12,264 nt of DNA, taken from the NCBI GenBank assembly GCA_905209455.1, contig CAJLTA010000038.1:1-12264 (forward strand), written 5' to 3'. A model generated the notes under the pieces. The model did not search any database and was not told the DNA's origin. It worked only from the letters and a program-made list of their open reading frames with translations. Positions 1 through 7,536 of this stretch are shown here, piece after piece (positions within the stretch are counted from its first letter, which is position 1; each line of letters begins with the position of its first letter). The stretch comes from an uncultured Collinsella sp. (lineage in GTDB: Bacteria > Actinomycetota > Coriobacteriia > Coriobacteriales > Coriobacteriaceae). Made by a program: the position numbers and the translations under genes.

Positions 1-23
1 CCGAGCCGTACGCTTGAACTTGG

Positions 24-55
24 AAGGGGGAGGCCTCGCGGCCTCCCCCTTTTTT
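24..55 (+). terminator. Intrinsic terminator of an upstream gene outside the window
   Basis: A 10-bp perfect GC-rich stem (26-35 with 40-49) has a TCGC loop and is followed by six T (50-55); flanking AA/TT pairs lengthen the stem. This is a textbook rho-independent terminator. It closes a transcription unit whose gene lies left of position 1. The first 23 bases show no recognisable coding or RNA gene. Confidence 0.9.
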
Positions 56-104
56 CGTTTACGGGCTTTTGTCTCACATAGTAGCTGTGTTTTATAACCC
101 TCGT

Positions 105-134
105 TTGTCGCATCTTCTGTGAACGGGCTACAAT
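105..134 (+). promoter_or_regulatory. Candidate sigma-70-type promoter of the acpS-tsaD operon
   Basis: TTGTCG (105-110, four of six -35 consensus bases) is separated by 18 bp from TACAAT (129-134, five of six -10 bases). Transcription would start near 141, leaving a short leader of about 20 nt before the acpS ATG at 164. It is the only good promoter between the upstream terminator and acpS, and no other gap in the following operon is long enough for one. Assigned by motif only. Confidence 0.6.
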
Positions 135-163
135 AACTTAGTCTGTGCGATATGGAGGTGAAC

Positions 164-703
164 ATGGCTGAAGCTGGTATCGGCGTTGATATCGTCGAGA
201 TTTCCCGGATGAAATCAATTCTTGAAAAGACGCCGTCGTTTGCTCGGCGTGTGTTTACCGAAGAAGAGCGTGCGTATTGCGATGCATCATCGCGTCCCGC
301 TGCTCACTATGCGAGCCGCTTTGCTTCGCGCGAGGCGGTGCTTAAAGCTCTCGGCACGGGTTTTAGTCAAGGCGTGGGTCGCAAGGATGTTTCGGTAACG
401 CGTGATAAACTCGGCAAACCGAAGGCGCTGCTTTCGGGCCGTGCACTCGAGATCGCTCATGAGCTGGGTGTTGTTGAGGTCGCTCTTTCCATTACGCTTA
501 CAGGAGACTTAGCCGTTGCGAATGCCATCGCGATTACCGAAGATGCTCGGCCTAAGCCAAAAGATGAAAAGGTGAGCACCAAGAAACGCGTTGCGCAGAC
601 ATTTAAAGAGGCTCGCTCTGTTTTAGATGAGCTTGAGCAGCTGCAGAATTCAGCATTGACGGAGCACCTGGGCGATGCTTCGCAAGATACGCTAGGAGCA
701 TAG
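164..703 (+). CDS. acpS: Holo-[acyl-carrier-protein] synthase with C-terminal extension
   Basis: AcpS transfers 4'-phosphopantetheine from CoA to the serine of apo-ACP, activating it for fatty acid synthesis in the cytosol. The N-terminus reads GIGVDIVEI (metal-ligand Asp9), followed by FTEEE (31-35) and SRFASREAVLKALG (51-64) with the expected Glu57 and Lys61. An in-frame ATG at 152 overlaps the ribosome binding site. I chose ATG 164 because GGAGGT (154-159) sits 5 nt upstream and the family normally begins right at the GIGxDI strand. Two oddities are visible. The segment usually written SITHT or SHT is SITLT (109-113), so the customary His is Leu. The protein is also 179 residues against about 120 for the family: residues 126-179 form a charged, probably helical tail (KKRVAQTFKEARSVLDELEQ) of unknown role. 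First gene of the operon; its stop abuts the next ATG. Confidence 0.93.
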   Translation: MAEAGIGVDIVEISRMKSILEKTPSFARRVFTEEERAYCDASSRPAAHYASRFASREAVLKALGTGFSQGVGRKDVSVTRDKLGKPKALLSGRALEIAHELGVVEVALSITLTGDLAVANAIAITEDARPKPKDEKVSTKKRVAQTFKEARSVLDELEQLQNSALTEHLGDASQDTLGA

Positions 704-2320
704 ATGAAACCGGTTTTGAGTACCGAAGAAGTCGTTCGTCTCGAGGATATCATCGAACGCGAAGGGACTTCGAAGGCCGAGCTTATGGAGCTAGCGGGTG
801 AGTTTGCCGCCAACGAGGTCTTGAAGCTCAATCCCGATCGGGTTCTCGTTCTGGTCGGTTTTGGTAATAATGGCGGCGACGGTTGGGTTGCCGCCGATAT
901 CCTGAGCCATAAGGGTGTGGACGTGGATATCGTTTCTCCGGTTGAACCGGATGAGATTCCTGCTGCTCTGGCACGTCATGTTGCTCGTCGTACTGCCGGC
1001 CGCGATGTGCACGTTTGCGTCGGCCCTTCGCGTGACGAACTCGAGGTTTTGATCGATAAGGCCGATGTTGTTGTCGATGCCATTTTTGGTACCGGTTTCC
1101 ACGGGAATCTGCGTGCGCCGTTCTCCATCTGGATTCCTACGGTCAATGAATGCGCCGATTGTGTCGTATCCATTGATGTCCCCTCGGGCCTGAATGCCGA
1201 GACGGGCGTTGTTGATGACGACTGCATTCGTGCCGAGCATACGGTGACGATGATTGCGCCCAAGATTGGTCTGTATAGCGCTGATGGTCCTGAGTATGCT
1301 GGCGATTTGATCTGCGGCAATCTTTACGACCGTCTTGACGAGGTCATCGATGATGTCGACCACGCCGCCGAGATTGTCGAGCCCGGTGACTTAGTTGATT
1401 ACTTTGCTCCACTTCCTACGAATATCGATAAGTATTCCCGTGGCTCTGTGCTTATTGTCGCCGGATCTGCGCAATATCCTGGTGCTGCCATTATGGCGGC
1501 CAAGTCTGCAGCTCGCGCGGGTGCTGGTTACGTGGCAGTCGCGGCTCCTGACGCCTGCGCTAATCTTATTCGCATGGCACTTCCTTCGATTCCCGTCTTT
1601 GCTATTCCGTCTGATTCCCGCGGCTCCTTTGGCGCCGCTGCGCGCATGACGGTGTGCGAGATTGCAAAGAAGTACAGCTGCGTACTGTGCGGTCCCGGTA
1701 TGACGACGTCTGCCGGCGCTATGCAGGTGGTTTCGGGCTTGCTCGAGCTTGATGTACCGCTTATTTTGGATGCCGATGCACTCAACTGCCTTGCTAAGAT
1801 TGCCATTGACGGTATTGATAGTAACCCCGAGATGTATCGTCGCGAGCAGCCGTTGGTTATGACGCCGCACTATCGTGAGCTTTCGCGTCTGGTTGCCGGT
1901 GACGAGGTGAACGACCTTGGTACCGCGATTGCAGCCGCGCAGAAGGTTGTCTGGGCTGCAGGCTCCGACAATCTGGTGGTCATTGCCAAGGGGCCGACGA
2001 CGGCTATCTGTGGCGTTGAGCGTGTACTGCTGCCGCTCTCGGGTCCGGCTTCTCTGGCAACTGCCGGTTCGGGTGATGTTCTCGCGGGTATTTTGGCCGG
2101 CACGCTTGCCACCATGCGCGACGAGATGGATCGTTGGGAGTTGCTGTATTCGTACGCCGTCGCACTTCACAGCTACGCCGGTTTTGCCGCGGCGACGGAG
2201 TATGGTGAGAAGAGCGTTATCGCGACCGATCTTATCGACTTGATCGGTCCTGCCATGGAGCTGGCGGCAAAGGATGCGCTCGAAGATCTGGGAATCATGG
2301 ACGAAGGGTCGGATGACTAA
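704..2320 (+). CDS. nnr: Bifunctional NAD(P)HX epimerase / ADP-dependent NAD(P)HX dehydratase
   Basis: This protein repairs hydrated, inactive NADH and NADPH. The N-terminal YjeF_N domain epimerises R- and S-NAD(P)HX; the C-terminal ribokinase-like domain dehydrates the S form using ADP. The N-terminal half (about 1-215) shows GNNGGDG (54-60), VVDAIFGTGFHG and SIDVPSGLNAETG. The C-terminal half (about 230-538) shows SRGSVLIVAGSAQYPGAA, CGPGM, LILDADALN, VMTPHYREL, AKGP and GSGDVLAG (455-462) with the catalytic-type Asp458. The length of 538 is normal for the fused bacterial form. ATG 704 directly follows the acpS TAG, and AGGAG sits in the last codons of acpS, so the two are probably translationally coupled. 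The next gene starts 2 bp after the stop. Confidence 0.95.
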   Translation: MKPVLSTEEVVRLEDIIEREGTSKAELMELAGEFAANEVLKLNPDRVLVLVGFGNNGGDGWVAADILSHKGVDVDIVSPVEPDEIPAALARHVARRTAGRDVHVCVGPSRDELEVLIDKADVVVDAIFGTGFHGNLRAPFSIWIPTVNECADCVVSIDVPSGLNAETGVVDDDCIRAEHTVTMIAPKIGLYSADGPEYAGDLICGNLYDRLDEVIDDVDHAAEIVEPGDLVDYFAPLPTNIDKYSRGSVLIVAGSAQYPGAAIMAAKSAARAGAGYVAVAAPDACANLIRMALPSIPVFAIPSDSRGSFGAAARMTVCEIAKKYSCVLCGPGMTTSAGAMQVVSGLLELDVPLILDADALNCLAKIAIDGIDSNPEMYRREQPLVMTPHYRELSRLVAGDEVNDLGTAIAAAQKVVWAAGSDNLVVIAKGPTTAICGVERVLLPLSGPASLATAGSGDVLAGILAGTLATMRDEMDRWELLYSYAVALHSYAGFAAATEYGEKSVIATDLIDLIGPAMELAAKDALEDLGIMDEGSDD

Positions 2321-2322
2321 TC

Positions 2323-3468
2323 ATGAATAAAGCCGATTTGACGCGCTGGTCCTGGGTCGAGATCGACCGTGGGGCGCTCCGTCGCAACACGAGGGCCTAT
2401 AAGATCTTGCTGAATCCACGTCAGCGCCTGTGCTGCGTGGTCAAGGCCGATGCTTATGGTCATGGAGCTGTTGAGTGCGCCAAGATCATGTATTCGGCCG
2501 GTGCCGACATGTTTGCCGTGGCGACGGTTAACGAGGGCGTTGAGCTCCGACAGGGCGGGATTACGAAGCCCATCCTCATCCTAAGCGAGCCGCCTATCGA
2601 GGCCATTCCGACGTTGCTCGAGTTTGATATCATGCCCTCGGTCTATACGTCTGACTTTGCTCTTGCGTATGGCGAATGTGCCGTCGCGGCGGGCAAAGTG
2701 GGCAAGTATCATCTCGCCATCGAGACGGGCATGAATCGTATCGGCGTTCACTACACGCAGGTGCTCGACTTTGTCCGCGGTATAAATTTCCATCGCGGTA
2801 TTCAGTGCGACGGCGTATTTACGCACTTCGCCACGGCCGATGAACCTTCGGGCTGGGACTACAAGCTGCAGTGTCAACGCTTTACCGAGGCCGTTCAGGC
2901 CATTAAGGATGCGGGTTTTGAGTGCGGTATCGTGCACTGCGCCAACACGCCGTCCTCGATGCTTGACCCCTCGATGCATTTTGATATGATCCGCGCCGGC
3001 GTTGGCTTGTATGGCATGCAGCCGTGCGAGCTGAGTGGCCGCGTGATGCAGCTTGATCCCGTTATGAGCGTCCATGCGCGTGTGACGCGCGTGGCACACC
3101 CTGCGATGGGTGAGGGCGTGGGCTACGGTTTTACCTACCGCGTACCGCGTACGCGCGTTCAGATCTGCACGCTGCCGATCGGTTATGCCGATGGCCTATC
3201 GCGTACGCTTTCCAATCGTATGGATGTGCTGTATCGCGGCGAGCGTGTGCATCAGGTTGGCAATATCTGCATGGACCAGTTTATGGTCGCCATTCAGTCC
3301 AACCCGGCACACGAGATTCCCGAGGCCGAGTATGGTGACGAGATGATCATTGTCGGCCGCGATGGCGATGCCGAGATCACTATGGACGAGATGGCCCGAC
3401 TGCGCGGAACGATTAACTACGAGGTCGCCTGCGGCTTTGGCATGCGTCTCGACAAGGTCTACGTGTAG
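2323..3468 (+). CDS. alr: Alanine racemase (PLP-dependent)
   Basis: It interconverts L- and D-alanine, supplying D-Ala for peptidoglycan. The N-terminal TIM barrel carries the PLP-lysine motif VVKADAYGHG (Lys41). The C-terminal part has VGYGFTYR with the catalytic-type Tyr268 and the NICMDQFMV active-site segment. RAGVGLYG also fits the family, and 381 residues is normal. One deviation: the segment usually reading HLKxDTGMxR is HLAIETGMNR (130-139), so the lysine that is carbamylated in the Geobacillus enzyme is Ala132 here; its partner Arg139 is kept. ATG 2323 lies 2 bp after the nnr stop without a strong Shine-Dalgarno sequence, suggesting re-initiation by ribosomes finishing nnr. Confidence 0.95.
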   Translation: MNKADLTRWSWVEIDRGALRRNTRAYKILLNPRQRLCCVVKADAYGHGAVECAKIMYSAGADMFAVATVNEGVELRQGGITKPILILSEPPIEAIPTLLEFDIMPSVYTSDFALAYGECAVAAGKVGKYHLAIETGMNRIGVHYTQVLDFVRGINFHRGIQCDGVFTHFATADEPSGWDYKLQCQRFTEAVQAIKDAGFECGIVHCANTPSSMLDPSMHFDMIRAGVGLYGMQPCELSGRVMQLDPVMSVHARVTRVAHPAMGEGVGYGFTYRVPRTRVQICTLPIGYADGLSRTLSNRMDVLYRGERVHQVGNICMDQFMVAIQSNPAHEIPEAEYGDEMIIVGRDGDAEITMDEMARLRGTINYEVACGFGMRLDKVYV

Positions 3469-3476
3469 GAGCCGCT

Positions 3477-4097
3477 ATGGGCGTCATGCACATCCCCGGC
3501 CATACCCATCAGGCACCACGTGAGGTCGCACTCGAGGAAATTGAGGCCGTTCTGGGCGATTGTCACCTCTGCCAGCTCTACCAGTCGCGTCACAATATCG
3601 TGTTTGGCGTGGGAAACCCCCGCGCTCGCGTGATGTTTATTGGTGAGGCGCCGGGCCGCAATGAGGATTTGCAGGGCGAGCCCTTTGTGGGGGCGGCAGG
3701 CGAGGACCTCAACGGCATTTTGTCGCTGGCGGGGCTCAAACGCGAAGACGTCTACATTGCCAACGTGCTTAAGTGCCGCCCGCCGGGAAACCGCAATCCG
3801 CGTCCCGAGGAAGTGCTGGCTTGCTCGCCGTTTTTGCGTGAGCAGATTCGAAGCATCTGGCCCGATATTATCGTGACGCTCGGCAACCCCGCGACACACT
3901 TTGTGCTTAAGACCGAGATTGGTATTACTAAGCTGCGCGGCAGGTTCCACCAGATGGGGCATTTTGTAGTAATGCCCACTTTTCATCCGGCAGCAGCGCT
4001 GCGCAATCCGGCGTGGCAGGAGCTGCTGGAGGAAGACTTTAAGATGCTGGGCGATTATCTGGAGCGACATCCCGCACCAGAGGACGCCTCGGAATAA
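3477..4097 (+). CDS. Uracil-DNA glycosylase, family 4-like, 4Fe-4S
   Basis: It removes uracil from DNA at deaminated cytosines or misincorporated dUMP, the first step of base excision repair. Four cysteines placed as in Fe-S uracil-DNA glycosylases (Cys29, Cys32, Cys100, Cys116) would bind a 4Fe-4S cluster. The uracil-pocket motif GEAPGRNED starts at residue 56, followed by GxPFVGxAG and NVLKCRPPGNRNP. The second motif, FHPAAALRNP, is near the C-terminus (His170). At 206 residues it is typical of family 4. ATG 3477 is preceded by AGGAG at 3467-3471, overlapping the alr stop. Distinguishing family 4 from close relatives needs an alignment, but GEAPG plus HPAA fits family 4 best. Confidence 0.9.
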   Translation: MGVMHIPGHTHQAPREVALEEIEAVLGDCHLCQLYQSRHNIVFGVGNPRARVMFIGEAPGRNEDLQGEPFVGAAGEDLNGILSLAGLKREDVYIANVLKCRPPGNRNPRPEEVLACSPFLREQIRSIWPDIIVTLGNPATHFVLKTEIGITKLRGRFHQMGHFVVMPTFHPAAALRNPAWQELLEEDFKMLGDYLERHPAPEDASE

Positions 4098-4109
4098 TAA
4101 GGAGCATAT

Positions 4110-4616
4110 ATGTCCCTGGAGCGCCTGGGGGTAGGTACTTACAAAACGACTTGCGCTGCCGATACGGAGTACTTTGGCGAGCTAATTGCACCGTGCCTTG
4201 AGGACGGCGATGTGCTCATCCTGACCGGTGGCCTGGGAGTGGGCAAAACTCACTTTACCAAGGGCGTCTCGCGCGGGCTGGGCGATGGGCATATGGTTAC
4301 GAGCCCTACGTTTGCGCTCATGGCCGTTCACGATCAAGGTCGTATTCCGCTGTTTCACTTTGATCTATACCGCCTGGAGCATGCCTACGAGCTCGAGGAT
4401 ACGGGCATTTTCGATGTGCTGGGCTATGAGGGTGCTTGCCTGCTGGAATGGGGCGAACAATTCCAGGACGAGCTGACGGATGAGTATCTTTCGGTGACGC
4501 TCAAGCGTGATGAGGGCGACAGCGATGTGCGAACGATAACGCTTGAGGCGCACGGTGACCGCGCAATGGAGCTTTCCCATTTGATTGATAAGGCTGTACA
4601 AGATGAGCTTGCATAA
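4110..4616 (+). CDS. tsaE: tRNA t6A biosynthesis ATPase TsaE
   Basis: TsaE is the P-loop ATPase that resets the TsaB-TsaD complex during N6-threonylcarbamoyladenosine synthesis at A37 of ANN-decoding tRNAs. The Walker A motif GGLGVGKT is at 40-47, followed by SPTFALM, then FHFDLYRLE (Asp85) and LLEWGEQF (Glu113-Trp114), all family signatures. Its length of 168 is slightly above the usual 150-160. ATG 4110 follows AAGGAG at 4099-4104. Its 3' end overlaps the start of the TsaB-RimI-TsaD gene by 14 bp, so it sits directly beside its functional partners. Confidence 0.95.
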   Translation: MSLERLGVGTYKTTCAADTEYFGELIAPCLEDGDVLILTGGLGVGKTHFTKGVSRGLGDGHMVTSPTFALMAVHDQGRIPLFHFDLYRLEHAYELEDTGIFDVLGYEGACLLEWGEQFQDELTDEYLSVTLKRDEGDSDVRTITLEAHGDRAMELSHLIDKAVQDELA

Positions 4617-6987
4617 CGACAACGCGCTGGTGGTGGCGCTCGATACCTCGACCGACATGCTTGCCTGCGCGGCAAGCTGGATTGATGGGCAGACGGGCGA
4701 GACGAAGCTCGTGAGTGGCGACCACATGTGTCGCCGTCACGCCAACGTTGAGCTCGTGAATACCGTTGATGGCGTGCTGGCTCAAGCCGGTCTGGATCGC
4801 AGCGATGTTGGTTACTACGTGGTCGGCCGCGGCCCGGGGTCGTTTACGGGTGTGCGCATCGGCATCTCCACTGCCAAGGGCCTCGCGCGCGGTGCCAATG
4901 TTCCACTGCTGGGCGTGTCGACGCTCGACGCTTGCGCTTGGACGGCGTGGAAGGCTGGCGTGCGCGGCAAGCTTGGTATCTTGGCCGATGCCATGCGCGG
5001 TGAGGTATATCCGGCACTATATATGCTGGGCGATGAGGGTCCCGAGCGTCAATTTGAGCGCGAACACGTGGTCAAGGCCGCCGTGGCGCTCGATGAGTGG
5101 CGCCGAGCAGCGGACTGGGACCAGGTTCAGCTGACCGGTGACGGTCTCGTGCGCTATGGCAAGCTGCTGGGTGAGGACGAGACCGCCCGCTGCGTGGAGC
5201 GCGACCTGTGGTGGCCTTCGGGCGAGGGCTTGCTGCTCGCGCACGCTGCGGGTGACGGCGATCCGGCTCGCGTCCTGCCGATTTACACGCGCCTTTCGGA
5301 TGCCGAGGAAAACGAGCGCAAGCGTCTTGGTCTTGCCGAGAGTGCGCAGAGCGAAATTACGGGCGTTGCCGATGAGCTCGCCGGTCGTCATCTGCAGTTC
5401 CGTCCCATGGGCGCGGCGGATGCCGAGGGCGCGAGCGCGCTAGAGGCTGCCTGCTTTGAAGGTGCCGGACACGAGGCGTGGACGCCGGGCATGTTCCTGT
5501 CCGAACTGGGCGAGGACGTCGCTGCGCCGCGCAGTTGGTGGGTGGCACACGACGACGGCAAGCTGCTGGGCCTTGCCGGCGGTATGGTCGTGGACGGTGA
5601 TGTGCAGATTCTGGATGTCGCCGTCGACTCGGCACATCGCCGTGAGGGCATTGCCCGCAAGCTGCTGTCGCATGTGAGCTATGATGCCCAGATGCTCGGC
5701 TGCACCACGGCTTCGCTCGAGGTCGAGGACGGCAACGAGGGCGCGATTGCGCTCTATGCCGCTCTGGGCTTTACCGAGGTGGGTCGTCGTCGTGGCTACT
5801 ACGGTGTCGGCAAAGACGCCATCGTCATGACGGCCCCACTTCCCCTCGTACTTCCGGTCGATAACGCCTCGCCCGAGCCGACGGCGGCAGAGCAGCGCGT
5901 ATGGCCGCTGCCTGCGCCTGGGCGCTCCGAGGGGGAGCGCGCCGAAATTGAGCGCCGCCGCCTGGTGCTCGCTATCGAGAGTTCCTGCGACGAGACGGCC
6001 GTGGCGATTATCGATGCGGATGGCAATATGCTGGCCAACCAGGTGTCGACACAGATTGATTTTCATGCCCGCTTTGGCGGCGTGGTGCCCGAGATCGCCT
6101 CGCGCAAACACGTTGAGGTGATTGTGAGTGTCGTGGATGCGGCGCTCGAGGATGCCGCAGCATCGCTTGGTCTTGAGGGTGGAGCCATTGCCCCCAGCGA
6201 GCTTGCCGCCGTGGGCGTGACACAGGGTCCGGGCCTGGTGGGCGCTCTCGTGGTGGGCGTTGCCTTTGCCAAAGGCTTTGCCTACGCTGCCGGTAAGCCG
6301 CTCGTATGCGTCAACCATCTGGAGGGGCACCTGTTTGCCAACTTGCTGGCGCAGCCCGACCTCAAGCCGCCGTTCATCTTCACGCTTGTCTCGGGCGGGC
6401 ACACCATGCTCGTGCACGTAAAGGCATGGGGCGACTACGAGGTGCTCGGTGAGACGCTCGACGACGCCGTGGGCGAGGCCTTCGACAAGGTGGCCAAGGC
6501 GTTGGGCCTGGGCTATCCCGGTGGCCCCATCATTTCCAAGCTGGCCGAGACGGGCAATCCCCGCGCGATCGATTTCCCCCGTGCGCTTAACAGCAGGGGA
6601 GACTATCGTTTCTCGCTTTCGGGTCTTAAAACGGCCGTGACGCTCTACATCGAGCAGGAGACCAAAGCCGGGCGCACGATTCACCTGCCCGATCTGGCGG
6701 CTTCGTTTGAGGCGGCTGTCTTTGACGTGCAGTACAAGAAGGCCAAAAACGCATTGCACGCTACCGGATGTAAGGAATACTGCATCGGCGGCGGCGTCTC
6801 GGCCAACCCGCATCTGCGCGAGATGATGATCAAGAAGCTTGGACGTCAGGGGATTCGCGTAACGGTGCCGCCTCTCTCGGCATGCACCGACAATGCCGCC
6901 ATGATCGCGGAGGTCGCCCGCCGTAAATTCGACCGAGGAGAAATCTCGCCGTTCGACGTCGACGCCGATCCGAACATGACGCTGTAG
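4603..6987 (+). CDS. tsaD: TsaB-RimI-TsaD triple fusion (t6A synthesis plus ribosomal protein N-acetyltransferase)
   Basis: One 794-residue chain holds three usually separate proteins. Residues 1 to about 235 are TsaB, the scaffold subunit: ALDTST near the start, GRGPGSFTG (75-83) and the closing PIYTR. Residues about 264-411 are a RimI-type GNAT acetyltransferase, with the acetyl-CoA loop HRREGIARK (345-353) and ALYAALGFTEVGRRRGYY. Residues about 454-794 are TsaD, the threonylcarbamoyl transferase: IESSCDET, the metal-binding pair His572 and His576 in NHLEGH, GGGVSAN (729-735) and the distal Asp763 in CTDN. The linkers (236-263, 412-453) are polar and proline-rich. All key catalytic residues appear intact. 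An in-frame TTG at 4585 is possible, but ATG 4603, with AAGG 9 nt upstream, matches the normal TsaB start. TsaD works with TsaB and TsaE on tRNA A37; RimI would acetylate the N-terminus of ribosomal protein S18. Confidence 0.95.
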   Translation: MSLHNDNALVVALDTSTDMLACAASWIDGQTGETKLVSGDHMCRRHANVELVNTVDGVLAQAGLDRSDVGYYVVGRGPGSFTGVRIGISTAKGLARGANVPLLGVSTLDACAWTAWKAGVRGKLGILADAMRGEVYPALYMLGDEGPERQFEREHVVKAAVALDEWRRAADWDQVQLTGDGLVRYGKLLGEDETARCVERDLWWPSGEGLLLAHAAGDGDPARVLPIYTRLSDAEENERKRLGLAESAQSEITGVADELAGRHLQFRPMGAADAEGASALEAACFEGAGHEAWTPGMFLSELGEDVAAPRSWWVAHDDGKLLGLAGGMVVDGDVQILDVAVDSAHRREGIARKLLSHVSYDAQMLGCTTASLEVEDGNEGAIALYAALGFTEVGRRRGYYGVGKDAIVMTAPLPLVLPVDNASPEPTAAEQRVWPLPAPGRSEGERAEIERRRLVLAIESSCDETAVAIIDADGNMLANQVSTQIDFHARFGGVVPEIASRKHVEVIVSVVDAALEDAAASLGLEGGAIAPSELAAVGVTQGPGLVGALVVGVAFAKGFAYAAGKPLVCVNHLEGHLFANLLAQPDLKPPFIFTLVSGGHTMLVHVKAWGDYEVLGETLDDAVGEAFDKVAKALGLGYPGGPIISKLAETGNPRAIDFPRALNSRGDYRFSLSGLKTAVTLYIEQETKAGRTIHLPDLAASFEAAVFDVQYKKAKNALHATGCKEYCIGGGVSANPHLREMMIKKLGRQGIRVTVPPLSACTDNAAMIAEVARRKFDRGEISPFDVDADPNMTL

Positions 6988-6999
6988 TCGCAAAGGCGC

Positions 7000-7134
7000 G
7001 GTCCCCGACCGGAGGGGCCGGATATAAGGTTTCCTGCTCTACAGTCCTGCGCAAGACGAAGGCCACATTAAGTGGCCTTCTTTGCGTGCGGAACTCGCGA
7101 TAAACCTTATATCCGGCCCCTCCGGTCGGGGACC
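7000..7134 (+). repeat. Long inverted-repeat hairpin element, copy 1
   Basis: The arms at 7000-7032 and 7102-7134 are a perfect 33-bp inverted repeat around a 69-nt core. They are GC-rich on the outside and contain ATATA near the core. The core holds an inner hairpin (7058-7066 with 7072-7080, loop ATTAA) and a possible lower stem (7050-7054 with 7082-7086). It begins 12 bp after the tsaD stop, so RNA from the operon would fold into it. The inner hairpin, followed by TTT, could also act as a weak terminator. The core recurs in opposite orientation at 7323-7392. Strand is assigned arbitrarily from the operon direction. Confidence 0.9.
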
Positions 7135-7242
7135 TTTCTGTATCGATGTAGCTTCTGAGCTGGTTTGGCGTCGACAACGCCCAGCAAGGTTAACAATCCA
7201 GCGTCGAATTTCCGGCGTTCTTTGGCTGAAAGAAAAAGTTGG

Positions 7243-7265
7243 TGTGCGGAGCTTTGCTCCGCACA
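7243..7265. other. Short perfect hairpin between the two repeat copies
   Basis: TGTGCGGAGC (7243-7252), loop TTT, then GCTCCGCACA (7256-7265) form a perfect 10-bp stem. Downstream on the + strand there are only three T, so it is a poor forward terminator. On the - strand the stem is followed after CCAA by a run of T, so weak termination of leftward transcripts is conceivable. No gene nearby needs that. The rest of 7135-7277 shows no supported feature. Confidence 0.6.
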
Positions 7266-7277
7266 TTTGGGATGGGA

Positions 7278-7437
7278 GCTCCTCGGGGGCGGGGCGGGCG
7301 CCTGCCGCCATATATGAACTTTATCGCGAGTTCCGCACGAACAGGAGGCCACTTAATGTGGCCTCCGTCGTGAGCAGGACTGTCCGAGCAGGAAAGTTCA
7401 TATATGGCGGCAGGCGCCCGCCCCGCCCCCGAGGAGC
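7278..7437 (-). repeat. Long inverted-repeat hairpin element, copy 2 (opposite orientation)
   Basis: The arms at 7278-7322 and 7393-7437 are a perfect 45-bp inverted repeat around a 70-nt core. Reverse-complemented, the core matches that of copy 1 at about 62 of 70 aligned positions. The inner hairpin (7344-7352 with 7358-7366, loop TTAAT) is conserved, with an A-T pair of copy 1 replaced by a G-C pair. The arms share almost no sequence with those of copy 1 apart from an ATATA near the core, yet each is perfectly self-complementary. Confidence 0.9.
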
Positions 7438-7536
7438 ATCTCTCAAGCAAAAACTGTCGTTGGGTAAAGTCCGAGGTCAGTGGCGTTTTATACCGAGAAA
7501 TTCAAAAAAAAGTTGAAAATTCATTACATATTTGCG

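Noticed and set aside
4585..4602. TTG at 4585 as the start of the TsaB-RimI-TsaD protein
   Set aside because: ATG 4603 gives the normal TsaB N-terminus and has a usable upstream AAGG. The extra six residues match nothing in the family.
5440..6993. 517-residue open frame on the minus strand across rimI and tsaD
   Set aside because: It is antisense to intact RimI and TsaD motifs. The open frame follows from GC-rich codon structure, and it has no recognisable domain.
7000..7437. Integron attC sites or a CRISPR array
   Set aside because: The conserved attC core sites (RYYYAAC and GTRRRY-type boxes) are absent and there is no integrase. There are only two inverted copies, not direct repeats with regular spacers.
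7082..7516. 144-residue frame through the hairpin elements on the plus strand
   Set aside because: It crosses both repeat copies and their arms, has no convincing ribosome binding site, and its sequence reflects the palindromes rather than a protein family.
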